Of a stretch of DNA of 64,000 nt, positions 12,210 through 22,900 are shown piece after piece (the stretch's first letter is position 1; the number at the start of each line of letters is the position of its first letter). The notes under the pieces are model-generated. The model was not told the origin of the DNA, did no database searches, and saw only the letters and a list, made by a program, of their open reading frames with translations. The DNA lies in assembly GCF_036588685.1 (NCBI RefSeq), contig NC_086382.1:73629999-73693998 (forward strand), in the 5' to 3' direction. The position numbers and the translations under genes were made by a program. Origin of the DNA: Mytilus trossulus (taxonomy: Eukaryota > Mollusca > Bivalvia > Mytilida > Mytilidae).

Positions 12210-13550
12210 TTAATGCATAGATTTTTTATGTCTGGCAAGAGAAGCATATTGACCAAATCTTTTTTCACATATCTGACATTTAAATGGCCTCTCTTTAGTA
12301 TGTACAACAATATGGACTTTCAATCTATCTTTTGTGTAAAACTTTTTACTACAATATTCACATTCAAACTTTTTAACACCAGTATGAGTGAGCTCATGAC
12401 GCCTCAAAGTGTTCGGCATAGCCATAATTTTATTGCAATATCTACACTGCAACTTCCTATCAGAGTGTTTGTACACAATGTGTACATTAAGACCACTTTT
12501 ATGTGTATAGGTTTTACCACATATATCACATTTAAATAAATTCTTCCTAATACCAGGAACGAGGTCATGTGTTGCTGCATGAATGAGTAGATTTTGTAAA
12601 AGGGAGAATTGTTTTCCACATGCATGACATAAAAATTGTTTTCCTTGTTCATGATCACGTATATGATAAGAATATGTATCTTTCCTCTTAAAAGTAGCTT
12701 TACAAATTTTACATTCAAATGGTCCTATACCAAATTTAGAATGCAAGCTTATATGTCGTTTAAGATTTATTTCATACAAAAATTTCTTTTGACAAAGATG
12801 GCATTGTAAGTCTTTGTGATTGCGATGCCCATTATGATGTGTACGGAAAAGTACAACTTTACAAAACCTTTCTGGACACAGTTTACACTGGTATTGGTTA
12901 TCGATATGATTCTGTAACTGTTTATCGTAGTAAAACTTTCTATCACAACCCTCACATTTGAAGTTTTTGTTGTGGGTCTTCATGTGGACATCAATAGTTT
13001 TCTTAGTTACATACTTTTTCTTACATATTGGGCATGAGAAAGATTTTGCACCGTTCTCAACATATATAGTTTGTAATGGTTCAGGTAAGATATTGTCACC
13101 AGGATTTCTAACTATATTCTGTGTTAGTGCTGATGAGGATGCTGCAGAATTTGAAGTTTCTTCAGATAAACTATTTAGGTTTGTTTCTTTCATAACAATA
13201 TCTGAAGAATTCAATGACGATGATGATGATGACGGAAATCTACCATCCATCGAGCTAGCCTCAAAAGGACATTCAATATTATCAGCCTTTGACTTTCTAC
13301 TTGATTTCTTATGTTTTCTTGTGATATGAACTTTAAGACTAGTTTTTGTACGGAACTGTCTTAAACAAATTCCACATTTCACTGCTTCATTAGAATATAA
13401 AAAGCTGTTGTTTCTTGTATGCAGTCCGTCACCAGAGGATTCTACAAAATGAACTTTTAGTTCTCTTTGACTATTACATTCAAATTTGCAAACTTGGCAC
13501 TTGAATGTTTCAAATATGTTTTTCTGATTTTTCTGATTTTTATGATGCAT
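12210..13550 (-). CDS. C2H2 zinc-finger protein, C-terminal part
   Basis: A 446-codon open frame with about 12 C2H2 fingers (Cys-x2-Cys-x12-His-x3/4-His), beginning at a finger CQVCKFEC and ending CQICEKRFGQYASLARHKK just before the stop. Several linkers resemble the TGxKxF/TKERPF type. The fingers are probably nucleic-acid binding and the protein nuclear; no KRAB, BTB or ZAD domain is visible. The ATG at 13550 is unlikely to be a true start, because the frame runs upstream without stop to codons that complete the broken last finger of the 13565-15808 frame. The two frames therefore look like one gene of about 1,195 aa interrupted by a one-base frameshift near 13571-13580. A second gene starting here is possible but less likely. 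Confidence 0.85.
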   Translation of the reverse strand: MHHKNQKNQKNIFETFKCQVCKFECNSQRELKVHFVESSGDGLHTRNNSFLYSNEAVKCGICLRQFRTKTSLKVHITRKHKKSSRKSKADNIECPFEASSMDGRFPSSSSSSLNSSDIVMKETNLNSLSEETSNSAASSSALTQNIVRNPGDNILPEPLQTIYVENGAKSFSCPICKKKYVTKKTIDVHMKTHNKNFKCEGCDRKFYYDKQLQNHIDNQYQCKLCPERFCKVVLFRTHHNGHRNHKDLQCHLCQKKFLYEINLKRHISLHSKFGIGPFECKICKATFKRKDTYSYHIRDHEQGKQFLCHACGKQFSLLQNLLIHAATHDLVPGIRKNLFKCDICGKTYTHKSGLNVHIVYKHSDRKLQCRYCNKIMAMPNTLRRHELTHTGVKKFECEYCSKKFYTKDRLKVHIVVHTKERPFKCQICEKRFGQYASLARHKKSMH

Positions 13551-13564
13551 ACAAATATGTTTTC

Positions 13565-15808
13565 TCAGTTTATATAATAATCAAATTCTTTATAACAGTC
13601 TTTGCATGAAAATATACCTATTTTTTCATGAATACTTTTATGACCTACTAAATCGTCCTTGCTCTCAAATATTGCTTTACAAACAGTACACGGGAAACAC
13701 ACTGATGTTAATTCTGGTCTGGAATGAACATTATCGTTACCGCTGTCCAGTATATGACACTGTAAAGCTTGTTTGGTCAGAAATTGTGTAGGACACTTCT
13801 TACATACATATTTAATTCCATTGTCATTGCCAATTGATGATACGTCAGTGTGTTCAGTTATATCAATCTTCAGATGGAAACACATGTGACCTCTATACTT
13901 TTCTATTGTTCTAAACTCTGAATCACAAATACCACAAAAATATGGCCTTCCATCAGTATGAGTGAGCTGATGAGTATACCAATCGTAATTTGACCTTGGA
14001 CTATTCACACATATTTCACATGCAGTATCTTTTGGTTTAGAATGAACTAAATCATAAGCTGTTTCTTTCAAATGATCTATAAATTCTTGTTGTGTTTTAA
14101 ATTCACTACGACATTTTTCACAGGTTATAATTTTCGGTACGAGGATTTCGGTTGTTTTTCTCCTTTCTTCTTCCCGATCATGTATTCCCATGTGACCTTT
14201 TAGATGGGATCCCTGTTTGAATTTCTGTCCACAAACTTTACATTCATAGTTTCTCTCATCAGTATGGGAAATCGTGTGTCGCTTTAAATTTTTCCTTGAT
14301 AGAAAATTCTTACCACAGATTTGACATTCATAGCATTCTATGATTTGAGTATGAATCTCATCTCCAAATTTTTCTATCATATGATGTTTAAGCTGACCTC
14401 TAGATTTAAAACCTTCACCACAGAATTGACACTCGTTTGAATTTTCATTAACATGTTGTTTTAGGTGATCTGCTAAAGTATGGAAATACTTGTACTCTTT
14501 ACCACACTGTTTACACGCAAAGTTTCTGGCATCGCTATGGGAAACTTGATGCATGTCATACTTCCATTTTGACGGGAACGATAAAGAACATATTGCACAG
14601 GTATGTTTTGCAGTATCACAATGTTTGATTTTCATGTGATCCTTTAAATTGCTTTTAGATTTGTATGTTATATTACATATTTCACATTCGTGTAATCTGT
14701 CATCTGTATGGGTGTCATGGTGTCTTTCCAAATCACTTTTGTATTTAAAACCTTTCTTGCATATATCACAAAACAAGGTGAACTTTTCATTTGTTTTATC
14801 AAAGTCTGGACTTACATCAATATTATGGACCTTAAACATATGCTGTATAAAGGGATAAGATAATTTATAAAGTTTTCCACAGATTTTACATAGAAGGTGT
14901 TTATCCACATCTGATGACACCTGACCTTCTACAATTTTATTGACTGCATTACTAACAACAGCAAATGTTTTTGATTGCTGAGAATTTTTTGACTGGTTAA
15001 CTTTTGCATTTTTGTTTTTCCATTTAGAATCAGTAGTGGGAGTTAATACCACAGAGTTTTCAAGTTGCTGAGTATTTTGCAACTGGTTTTCTATTACATT
15101 TGTGTTCACCTCCTGGGACTCCTGGGAACCAGTGGTTGGACTTATCATAGAGGAACTTTGAGATTGCTGTGAATTTTGTAACTGATTTTCAATAATATTT
15201 GTATCCATCTGCTGCGGATAAGAAATGGGAGGTAACAATACAGAATTTGCCATTGGATGGATTGGGAATGATGAACCTCTTGAAATATACAGTCCAGGAT
15301 AGTTTGTAATAGGACTTATGATTGGTGGGTAGTTTGAATCTTGTGGAGCCTCTTTGTGTTGATCCTGCATAATCTGTATATCATCTGCCTGTTCCTTCTT
15401 AGAAAATACATTGACAGTCTCTGGTGATATGTTAGCCTCACTACTTTCAAGAGTGCTAAGAACAATTGACAAATTTTCAGATTGCTGGTGATTATTTTGA
15501 CTATTTTTACCACTGTCAATGTCATTCTCTGTATTGTCTTCCTCTTGCATGTAAACTGTACAAATACTACCAACCTCATCCTTTACTTTACATACAACCG
15601 TCTCCCCAAGGGGCTGGTGTGAGACAGGCTGGTGCTGTACATTGCAGTTATAGTCACTTTCCTCTGGATTGTGTGAGACAGGCTGGTGCTGTACATTGCA
15701 GTTGTAGTCACTTTCCTCTGGATTGTGTGAGAGAGGCTGGTGCTGTACATTGCAGTTATAGTCACTTTCTACCATTTCCTGTTTTATTTTCTCAACTTGC
15801 ATGTCCAT
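13565..15808 (-). CDS. C2H2 zinc-finger protein, N-terminal part (frameshifted)
   Basis: A 747-codon frame. Residues about 13-67 are three near-identical 18-residue repeats (ESDYNCNVQHQP type). Residues about 70-300 are polar, Q/N/S-rich and probably disordered, with two ENQLQN repeats. From about residue 305 there are 13 C2H2 fingers, some with long His-His spacing (for example KETAYDLVH). The frame ends inside a fourteenth finger: CKDCYKEFDYYIN then stop. One base further in the other frame, the sequence continues YKLRKHICMH and completes that finger. The start ATG at 15808 is 31 bases inside an exon whose acceptor (atatttcag) lies at 15837-15839. Likely a multi-finger transcription factor or chromatin protein; orthology not assigned. 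Confidence 0.88.
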   Translation of the reverse strand: MDMQVEKIKQEMVESDYNCNVQHQPLSHNPEESDYNCNVQHQPVSHNPEESDYNCNVQHQPVSHQPLGETVVCKVKDEVGSICTVYMQEEDNTENDIDSGKNSQNNHQQSENLSIVLSTLESSEANISPETVNVFSKKEQADDIQIMQDQHKEAPQDSNYPPIISPITNYPGLYISRGSSFPIHPMANSVLLPPISYPQQMDTNIIENQLQNSQQSQSSSMISPTTGSQESQEVNTNVIENQLQNTQQLENSVVLTPTTDSKWKNKNAKVNQSKNSQQSKTFAVVSNAVNKIVEGQVSSDVDKHLLCKICGKLYKLSYPFIQHMFKVHNIDVSPDFDKTNEKFTLFCDICKKGFKYKSDLERHHDTHTDDRLHECEICNITYKSKSNLKDHMKIKHCDTAKHTCAICSLSFPSKWKYDMHQVSHSDARNFACKQCGKEYKYFHTLADHLKQHVNENSNECQFCGEGFKSRGQLKHHMIEKFGDEIHTQIIECYECQICGKNFLSRKNLKRHTISHTDERNYECKVCGQKFKQGSHLKGHMGIHDREEERRKTTEILVPKIITCEKCRSEFKTQQEFIDHLKETAYDLVHSKPKDTACEICVNSPRSNYDWYTHQLTHTDGRPYFCGICDSEFRTIEKYRGHMCFHLKIDITEHTDVSSIGNDNGIKYVCKKCPTQFLTKQALQCHILDSGNDNVHSRPELTSVCFPCTVCKAIFESKDDLVGHKSIHEKIGIFSCKDCYKEFDYYIN
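15604..15775 (-). repeat. 54-bp in-frame coding repeat, three copies
   Basis: Three 54-bp copies lie in the first exon of the zinc-finger gene. Each encodes 18 residues containing NCNVQHQP and differs by very few bases, so the duplication is recent. Copy number probably varies between individuals (inference). Confidence 0.85.
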
Positions 15809-16379
15809 TGTGCTTTTCTTTGATTGGTGCCTTTGTACTGAAATATATCACAATGCAATTACAACATATTGATATCATTTGTTTATTTCATATAAATGTT
15901 ATATTTAAAACTGTTTTTTTAAATGATATCTGATTACTTTTTAAATACATGTATTCCATGAATGTATAACCAATGTAAAAACAAAATGCCCTAACACTAG
16001 GCTAGTCCTCAACCTCAAGTTTATTAAAGTCATCAAATCAATAAAGCTCATGGCAGCTCAATCTTAGTTTATTATCTAATAGGTTTGTAAGGGTCAAACA
16101 TTATTGAAATTTGGTTTGTAAAATTCTTATGTTTTTGAGTAACTTTAATTGATTGAATGTTGAATGTTCACTAAACATGATCATGATTATACCTTGTAAA
16201 ATGTCTTCAAATCTTTCACAAATAAAAGGAAAAACAAATATAATAATTGTGTAATTAACATACGTGTGTGTTTTTATATAATGTTTCAATTATTTTTTTA
16301 ATATCCCATTAAACATTGCTATACAGAAATAATTTTTTATGTAGAAGATTAGTATTGGTGATATACACTGTCACATGAC

Positions 16380-17120
16380 TGTACAATTCAGTATAAAATA
16401 TTTTCAATATTTAAAGAGGGGCAAAAGAGACAATCAGACTCATAAATTGAAGGCCATAGCTAAAACCAAAAAAGACAAACAGACAAATAATACATGTAGT
16501 ACACAGTTGCACGAAACAACATATTTAAAAGGTGCAAACTTTAACATGTTTAAAGTACTAGAATACCTGTTGATAACAGAATTTACTACGAAGGATGGCT
16601 TTTCCAACTGATGTTAACTCATCTCTCTGTAAAATAAAGATTATAAATCTGTTACAAATCTTGGTCATGTTGGTTTTATGCTTGTTTAACTCTATTTACA
16701 TAAATCTTGTCATCAATACATTTTGTACATCTTCATGTTAATACATAAATGATGCATAAACATCATGAACATGTACATTGTATTTAGTCTCATACAACTT
16801 AGATCATCATCCAGCTAATAATAATATATAGAGTCTCAGTGAGTTATAAAAATAAAAAAAAAAACACCAAAAAACAAGGAGTATCATGTTAAAGTTCAAA
16901 TTCCTAAATTGTGCTTGAGCCTGTAATTCAGCAGTTGCCCCTTTCATCTTAGATATTTTTCTTATTGTCTCACACACTTAATATTATAGTTTGAATTTTG
17001 AATTGTTTTACATATAGTCATGTCTGAATCTTTTATTTTTTCTATGTGTTGTGAATTTTGCTCATTGTTGAAGGTGGTGCCACAACATATAGATGCTTAT
17101 TAAATATATACATTTCTTTT
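16380..17120. repeat. degenerate interspersed repeat fragments
   Basis: 16415-16510 resembles part of 58305-58490 (caatcagactcataaattga). 16911-17115 resembles part of 26380-26545 (gagcctgtaattcag, gctcattgttgaaggt). Both are old and partial. From 17120 to 18090 I see no gene. Confidence 0.4.
16567..16626 (-). other. probable 5' UTR exon of the zinc-finger gene
   Basis: 60 bases bounded by a minus-strand acceptor (ttattttacag) and a donor (CAG followed by gtattc). The next acceptor downstream, at 15837-15839, leads into the coding exon. The frame that would join to the ATG at 15808 contains a TAA, so the exon would be untranslated. It is inferred from splice signals only. Confidence 0.4.
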
Positions 17121-18091
17121 TGTACCATCTTCATCATTTGTGGAAGTAGTCTCATTTGGAAAACATTCAACAACTTCTTATTGTAATGTAAGAAATAAAG
17201 TGTGCATTTACCTTAATCATATTTATACACATGATACAGGTGAACATCTAAGGAGCCAAACTAGTTTACATCGTGACAGTTCCAACAAATGTTTAAATTT
17301 TTGTGGCAAATATCAATTTTAATAATGTTTAATGCAACTACAATGGTATTAAGCATTGAACTTGTACATACATTATTTTACATGTCATGCATGTCCAGCT
17401 GTAATTACTGGTCTATATTATCATCATGGTCATCATGGTCATATGTATTTTTCTGTGACACCTGTCCAAATGATTTTTGAGCTTAGTTCTTAGATCATGT
17501 AGATGGCACATTTTTTATTTAATGTTTCAATATTCAATTTTTTTATCTGATTTTTATTAAAATTATATATGATCATGATGATTGCCTCTTAATTTCAAGT
17601 GGGGGTAAGCACCAAGGAACACATTGTGAGTGCACCATCATGACCATTGAAAGTTTCTGTTGTTGCTTTTTCTGTAATATCAGACATGTCAGCTTGTTTC
17701 AATCTTTAATGGTTTGACAAAAGAATGAAAATTTGCAGCTGCATGAATTGCAGTATATTTTTTAAGATATATATATGTTCTATTATCATGATTATTCTTT
17801 CTGGGATTATATTGTTGTAGACTGACTATGATCTGAATGATGTAGTCAAGTTTGTGATGCAATGGTAATATTTTCATTTAACATGTTTAACAGTTTGTAA
17901 ATCACTTATAATCTTCTTCTTCTTCCAAACATGCATATATGCAAAATACTGCCCACATTCAACATGATGAATATTCTGGCAAGTTGTGCATGATTTAAAA
18001 AGGGGGGGGGGGGTGTTGACTACACATATGAATTTTATTTTTACAGGACATTCGGTCTGGTAGGCATCCTAGCTCTATCAGACCGAATGAA

Positions 18092-18325
18092 ATTTTACCA
18101 GAAACAGAGAATTATATAGATTAAGAGTTTATTAAGAATTCTAGAAAATGGAAACTTTATACCATGGAATGTTACTCCAGTGTTGTCATTAGTTTTCTTC
18201 TGAAAAAAGGCATTCCGTTGGACATACATTATTTATTGTGACCATGATGTATACAAATGAGAACGGAAATGGGAAATGTGAGAGACAACAATGGGACCAT
18301 AGAACAGACAACATTACACCCCTGC
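18092..18325 (+). repeat. interspersed repeat next to the 28-bp minisatellite
   Basis: This flank (agagtttattaagaattct, catagaacagacaacat) is repeated in reverse complement at 39111-39315, in the same relation to the same minisatellite. The pair is therefore an inverted duplication of one composite repeat about 20.7 kb apart. Confidence 0.75.
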
Positions 18326-18575
18326 ATGTATGGTCATACCACTGTGATCATGTATGTATGGTCATACCACTGTGATCATGTATGTATGGTCACACCACTG
18401 TGATCATGTATGTATGGTCACACAACTGTGATCATGTATGTATGGTCACACCACTGTGATCATGTATGTATGGTCACACAACTGTGATCATGTATGTATG
18501 GTCACACCACTGTGATTATGTATGTATGGTCACACCTTTGTGATCATGCATGTATGGTCACACCACTGTATGATT
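18325..18575 (+). repeat. 28-bp minisatellite, about 9 copies
   Basis: The unit is tgatcatgtatgtatggtca plus caccactg. Start-to-start spacing is 28 bp (for example 18371 to 18399). Copies differ at one or two positions (caca/cata, ccac/caac). The same unit occurs reversed at 38795-39110. Confidence 0.9.
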
Positions 18576-19923
18576 ACAACACTCCGGCTCTGTGGATTTA
18601 TAATACTATGATCATGCGCATATACTATTATCTTTATAATACATTTTGTAACCCATCAGCTATGATTTACTTTTACATCAGTTCTGCTCTTGATATGAGA
18701 TATTTATATTCCATTTCATTACAAGGTAAGTATCAGTAATGCCTGTTACACATGTTACAGGTCACCAGTTGCATATAAAGAACTAAAAGTACTTTTTGAG
18801 GTGTGTGTCACTTGTTGATGAACCCATTGAAAACATGAAAGGTTCAGATATTTACAGATATGTGATCTTTGTCTCAGGATTAGAGATAATCTATTCAAGA
18901 AATTCACCACCGTCTTGTTTCGTTGTTCACTTTGGAATTGATTTGGATATGTTTATTTGTGAGTTATCCTGATATGTACTACACTAACAGTCCAGAGTTA
19001 CGGCTAAACCTTCTTATATAATCATTACAGGTTCAAGAACAATAAGCAGGAAGTTCTGCATCTCAATATTAACCATTAGTCTGTCACTGGTATATATATT
19101 AGAACCAAGAGACAACACCTTAATCAAAATGGTTTGACAAGGTCGGGGATAAAACCGTTTTGTTCTTTTTTTAAATAATGCATTTCTGACAAGAAAATGT
19201 CTATATGAAACCAAGTATAGTACTATACAAATCCTTGATGAAACAAAGTTTGAGAATTTTCCTGTCCAAAATCTTGTACTGAAAACTAATTTGTAGTGTT
19301 TTCTGTGTACATTTTTTCCTTTCAGCTGTGCAATAATTGCAAAATTAGGTGTAACAAATCTGACAGTATACTGTGATCTCATCTATGCATGTCCACAATT
19401 ATTCATAAAATAATTAAAAATGTTGAACAGTAAAGATTCAGTATGTGTATAACGGAAATTTGTTATCCAATGTTGTTGATCATGTTGATAATATTGTTAT
19501 TTTTGGTTTAAAAAAAAAAAGAAGTATGTAAAATTGTTAAAAAAAAATATGGATGACAATATGACTGGAGAGCTGTAGGCTAATAAAGTTTGCAATGTAT
19601 CTGTAATAAAATTTTATTTACTATTCATCAGTTTAATGTTGATGTTCTTCCTGTTTGCACATTTTAATTTCTAATATTTTTTTTTAATCTTAATTTCATA
19701 AAAGAATCACTCCAAATGTCTCTTTATAAGACAGTTCTCACAAAGGCTGGTTGTCTTTTCCTGTTTGTCCTGCAAGTTGAATGGTACAAATAGGAATCAT
19801 GATGATATCTTGCTGCTTTTTGTAGACTTTGTACGATTGAGGTTCGTTCACATAACCACAAATATATTTTTTTTTTAAATTTTGTGCAACCATAATACTG
19901 TTTCATTCCATAAAAAGCAGGTC

Positions 19924-19983
19924 TCAAAATCTGATTGATTTGATGTGTTCATGCCTCCGGGATGATTTTTTCCAACGTACCAC
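19924..19983 (-). CDS. small gene, terminal exon
   Basis: 19 codons and a TGA after a cttacag acceptor, giving a basic C-terminus VVRWKKSSRRHEHIKSIRF. It lies 3.3 kb from exon 3, so an unseen exon in between is possible. Confidence 0.4.
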   Translation of the reverse strand: MVRWKKSSRRHEHIKSIRF

Positions 19984-22900
19984 CTGTAAGATTATAAGTA
20001 TTCAATGAAAGTACATGGTTAATACATAAAACAAATCTTTCTTTTTCAATGTTCAATGAAATCCTATAAAACAAGGACAATAGTTTGTGCAACACACACC
20101 TACATTTATATGTGTAATATTTTAATCTTAATAGTAAAAAAAATAATATTTGACATTTGAACTCCTGTGTATTGTTATCTCATTGGTAATCATACCACAA
20201 CTCCTTTTATATGGTAGTAGGCTACTGAAAAGAGGGAAGGTTATATAAAATAAAATAAAATTGCCCACACTGAAATATCTGTCTTGCTTAACGGGTAATC
20301 TAAAGGGCTAAGAAGTTTAACATGTTCAACATTAGTCTGTTTATATATACATGTAATATACTTCATTAAAAAAAAATATGTACGTAAACACTGATACTAC
20401 TATATAATAGAACTATACTTTTCAACCATCAAGTTTTTTAATAATAAATCTTCACCCTAGCCACACAAACACATACAGACATAGCAGATGCCTAACAAAA
20501 TTCAAGAAATTCGTTTTTCTTTATTTCTTCTTCTGTAATATCCCTATTGCCTGCTTAGGAATTTTGAATAATTTGCCATTAAACACAAATTTGAGAGTAC
20601 TCAAAATTACTGGAAGCCAGTTGATTGATAATGAATGAATTTTTTACATCCAGTGTCAAATATTTATTCAAGTTCAGGACAGTTGATTTTTTTTACAATA
20701 AATACAACTTGGAGCTATGTCCTGTAATAGGTGTCATTCAGGACGAAGGTTCTGGAAATTTAATTTGAAATGCCATGCATTGGAACATAAATGAGGAATT
20801 ATTGGATAGGAGCAGAAAGTTTGCCTTTCAGTAGACCAACTACGAACTTCTCAAAGAGTTGCATTCTCTCTACTACTAGGCATCGGATTAAAAGTCCCCA
20901 TTCTGAGCAGACATGACTGGGTATTTATACATCCTGTACAGTCAAACGGATGACCAACATAGGCAAGTGGGGTGAAGACAAAGATTTAAATGGAAAGCTA
21001 GTTGAAAATTAACAACAACTTATTAAAAAAACTCATGTGTCTAAGTTGAGGTTTGTTCCAGTTTTTGTTGATAGAAGTGAAATGATCTGAACCAAAGTTC
21101 TAGTTTATAGTTTCTATATAAGGTAAAAACATTCAATTCTATCCAATATTCCATTCACTAAGGACGAGAGAGTCAGACTACTGTACACATGACATTCGAT
21201 AATTAAAGAGTTTTGACAACTTCACCGGCTTTCATCTACAGATAATGTTGTTTATTAATATTTTTTAATGAAAAAAATATTTGTTAAAAAATTATGTGTA
21301 GGCACGTGACTGAAGTGCCTAACGACCGCTACGCCCCTGGACAGTATTGGAGAAATTTACCTAATCGCAAAAACTTAGTGCTGATAAATTAACCATGAAA
21401 TGGAGGTCTATGGTATATTTTTTTCGTTTCAAGCTTTGCACATCAGCAAAAGAAAGTCTAAAACACCAGATACATTAAAATTTTACTTATATTGTTATAG
21501 AAACTGACCTAATCACATAACTTATTGTAAAGCCATCACTTTTGGAATGAGGGGATTATATAAAACGTGTTTTGAATTTTAATTACCACAAGAAAGTTTG
21601 TGAGGGGTTCTATTGAACCCTGTGTTTTGCATGTGATTGCTGCTGTCAGTGTTTTTAAAGTGAAGTATTTTGAACCATTTACCAGTAAATGACAGAATAT
21701 TTTAAGAGAAATTCAAACTTTTTCTGTTAATGCTATTAAATGGTCTAAAGATAAGATAACGTCCAAGTTTCAAAGCAATCCATGAAGGTTTACGAAATTA
21801 TTTTGTAAGATGGGACGTACGCGCAAGCGCAGACGGCACATGACAAATTTTAAATACATGTTTTAACGTTGTTTTCTGTCAGTTTCATTAGAATGGAGAT
21901 ATTAATAATTGTATTTTAAGCTCTAATGGCATCAATTTGGGATTTGATGATCGCAAATATCCGTTTACTGTCTTCGCTAACGCGTCGCCAGTAAACTTAA
22001 TTTGCGACCATCAATTCCCCAATTGATGCCGTCGGAGCTTAAAATACAATACAGTTATCGCCTAAATAACTGAAAATGAAAAAAATATATATAGTTTTAA
22101 AAAATTGCTTCAGACATTATGATCCGTTAATCAAAAGAATCACAGACATTATATGTTCAGGTCTCAGACAGGGTATATACTGTGACATTCCCGGCTTAGA
22201 GTTTGTATCGTTTTTTTTTCTGTAAATGCAAGTTAATTGATATTTGTTAACTTCGCATCCCAAAATACTTTGCCACATCTTTAGAAAGTTTAGCATTTTT
22301 TATACTGCAATCAGCTATTTTACTATACAGATAAAGCTATACGTATAAACGTAAGCTTTATACGTCAATGACCCCAACTAACCTATAGGCCCCGCCTCCT
22401 TATTGTATTTCATCAACAACGTCACGTCACGACCATGACAACGTAAAGTAACAATGGTCAAACTTTTATAAATTTAAACTTTTATGTCTTCAAATTGGTT
22501 ATTTATATACCATGATTATCAAATGTTATTAATTAAGTTCATTTTCCCTTTCTAATTCCTCAATATGTCAATGTCTTATCGCCTGGACTACGCTCATAGT
22601 GAAATACCCCAAAATGGTACCCCAAGAGGGAAATTCCAAACACTTTTTTTAACAATTTTTGTTATATGTTTTTTTCATTTTTAAATATTTTTTTTCGATT
22701 TCAGTATAAAGACAATATACGTATAGTGTTTTGAAATATGAAATTTATTTGTATTCGGCACGAAACGGGAAAATGCTGGGTAGAACCTCGCATTTACCCG
22801 TTTCTAAGCCTCATACAAATAAATTTCATATTTCAAGACACTATACGTATATTGTCTAAAGATCGATTCTTTTAAAAACTCGTAAATACTTAATCAAAAT

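Noticed and set aside
12156-13329. Plus- and minus-strand ORFs overlapping the zinc-finger frame
   Set aside because: Other frames of the zinc-finger coding sequence, without family features.
19014-19382. 122-codon minus-strand ORF downstream of the small gene
   Set aside because: No recognised motif and no convincing splice link; it may be UTR or chance.
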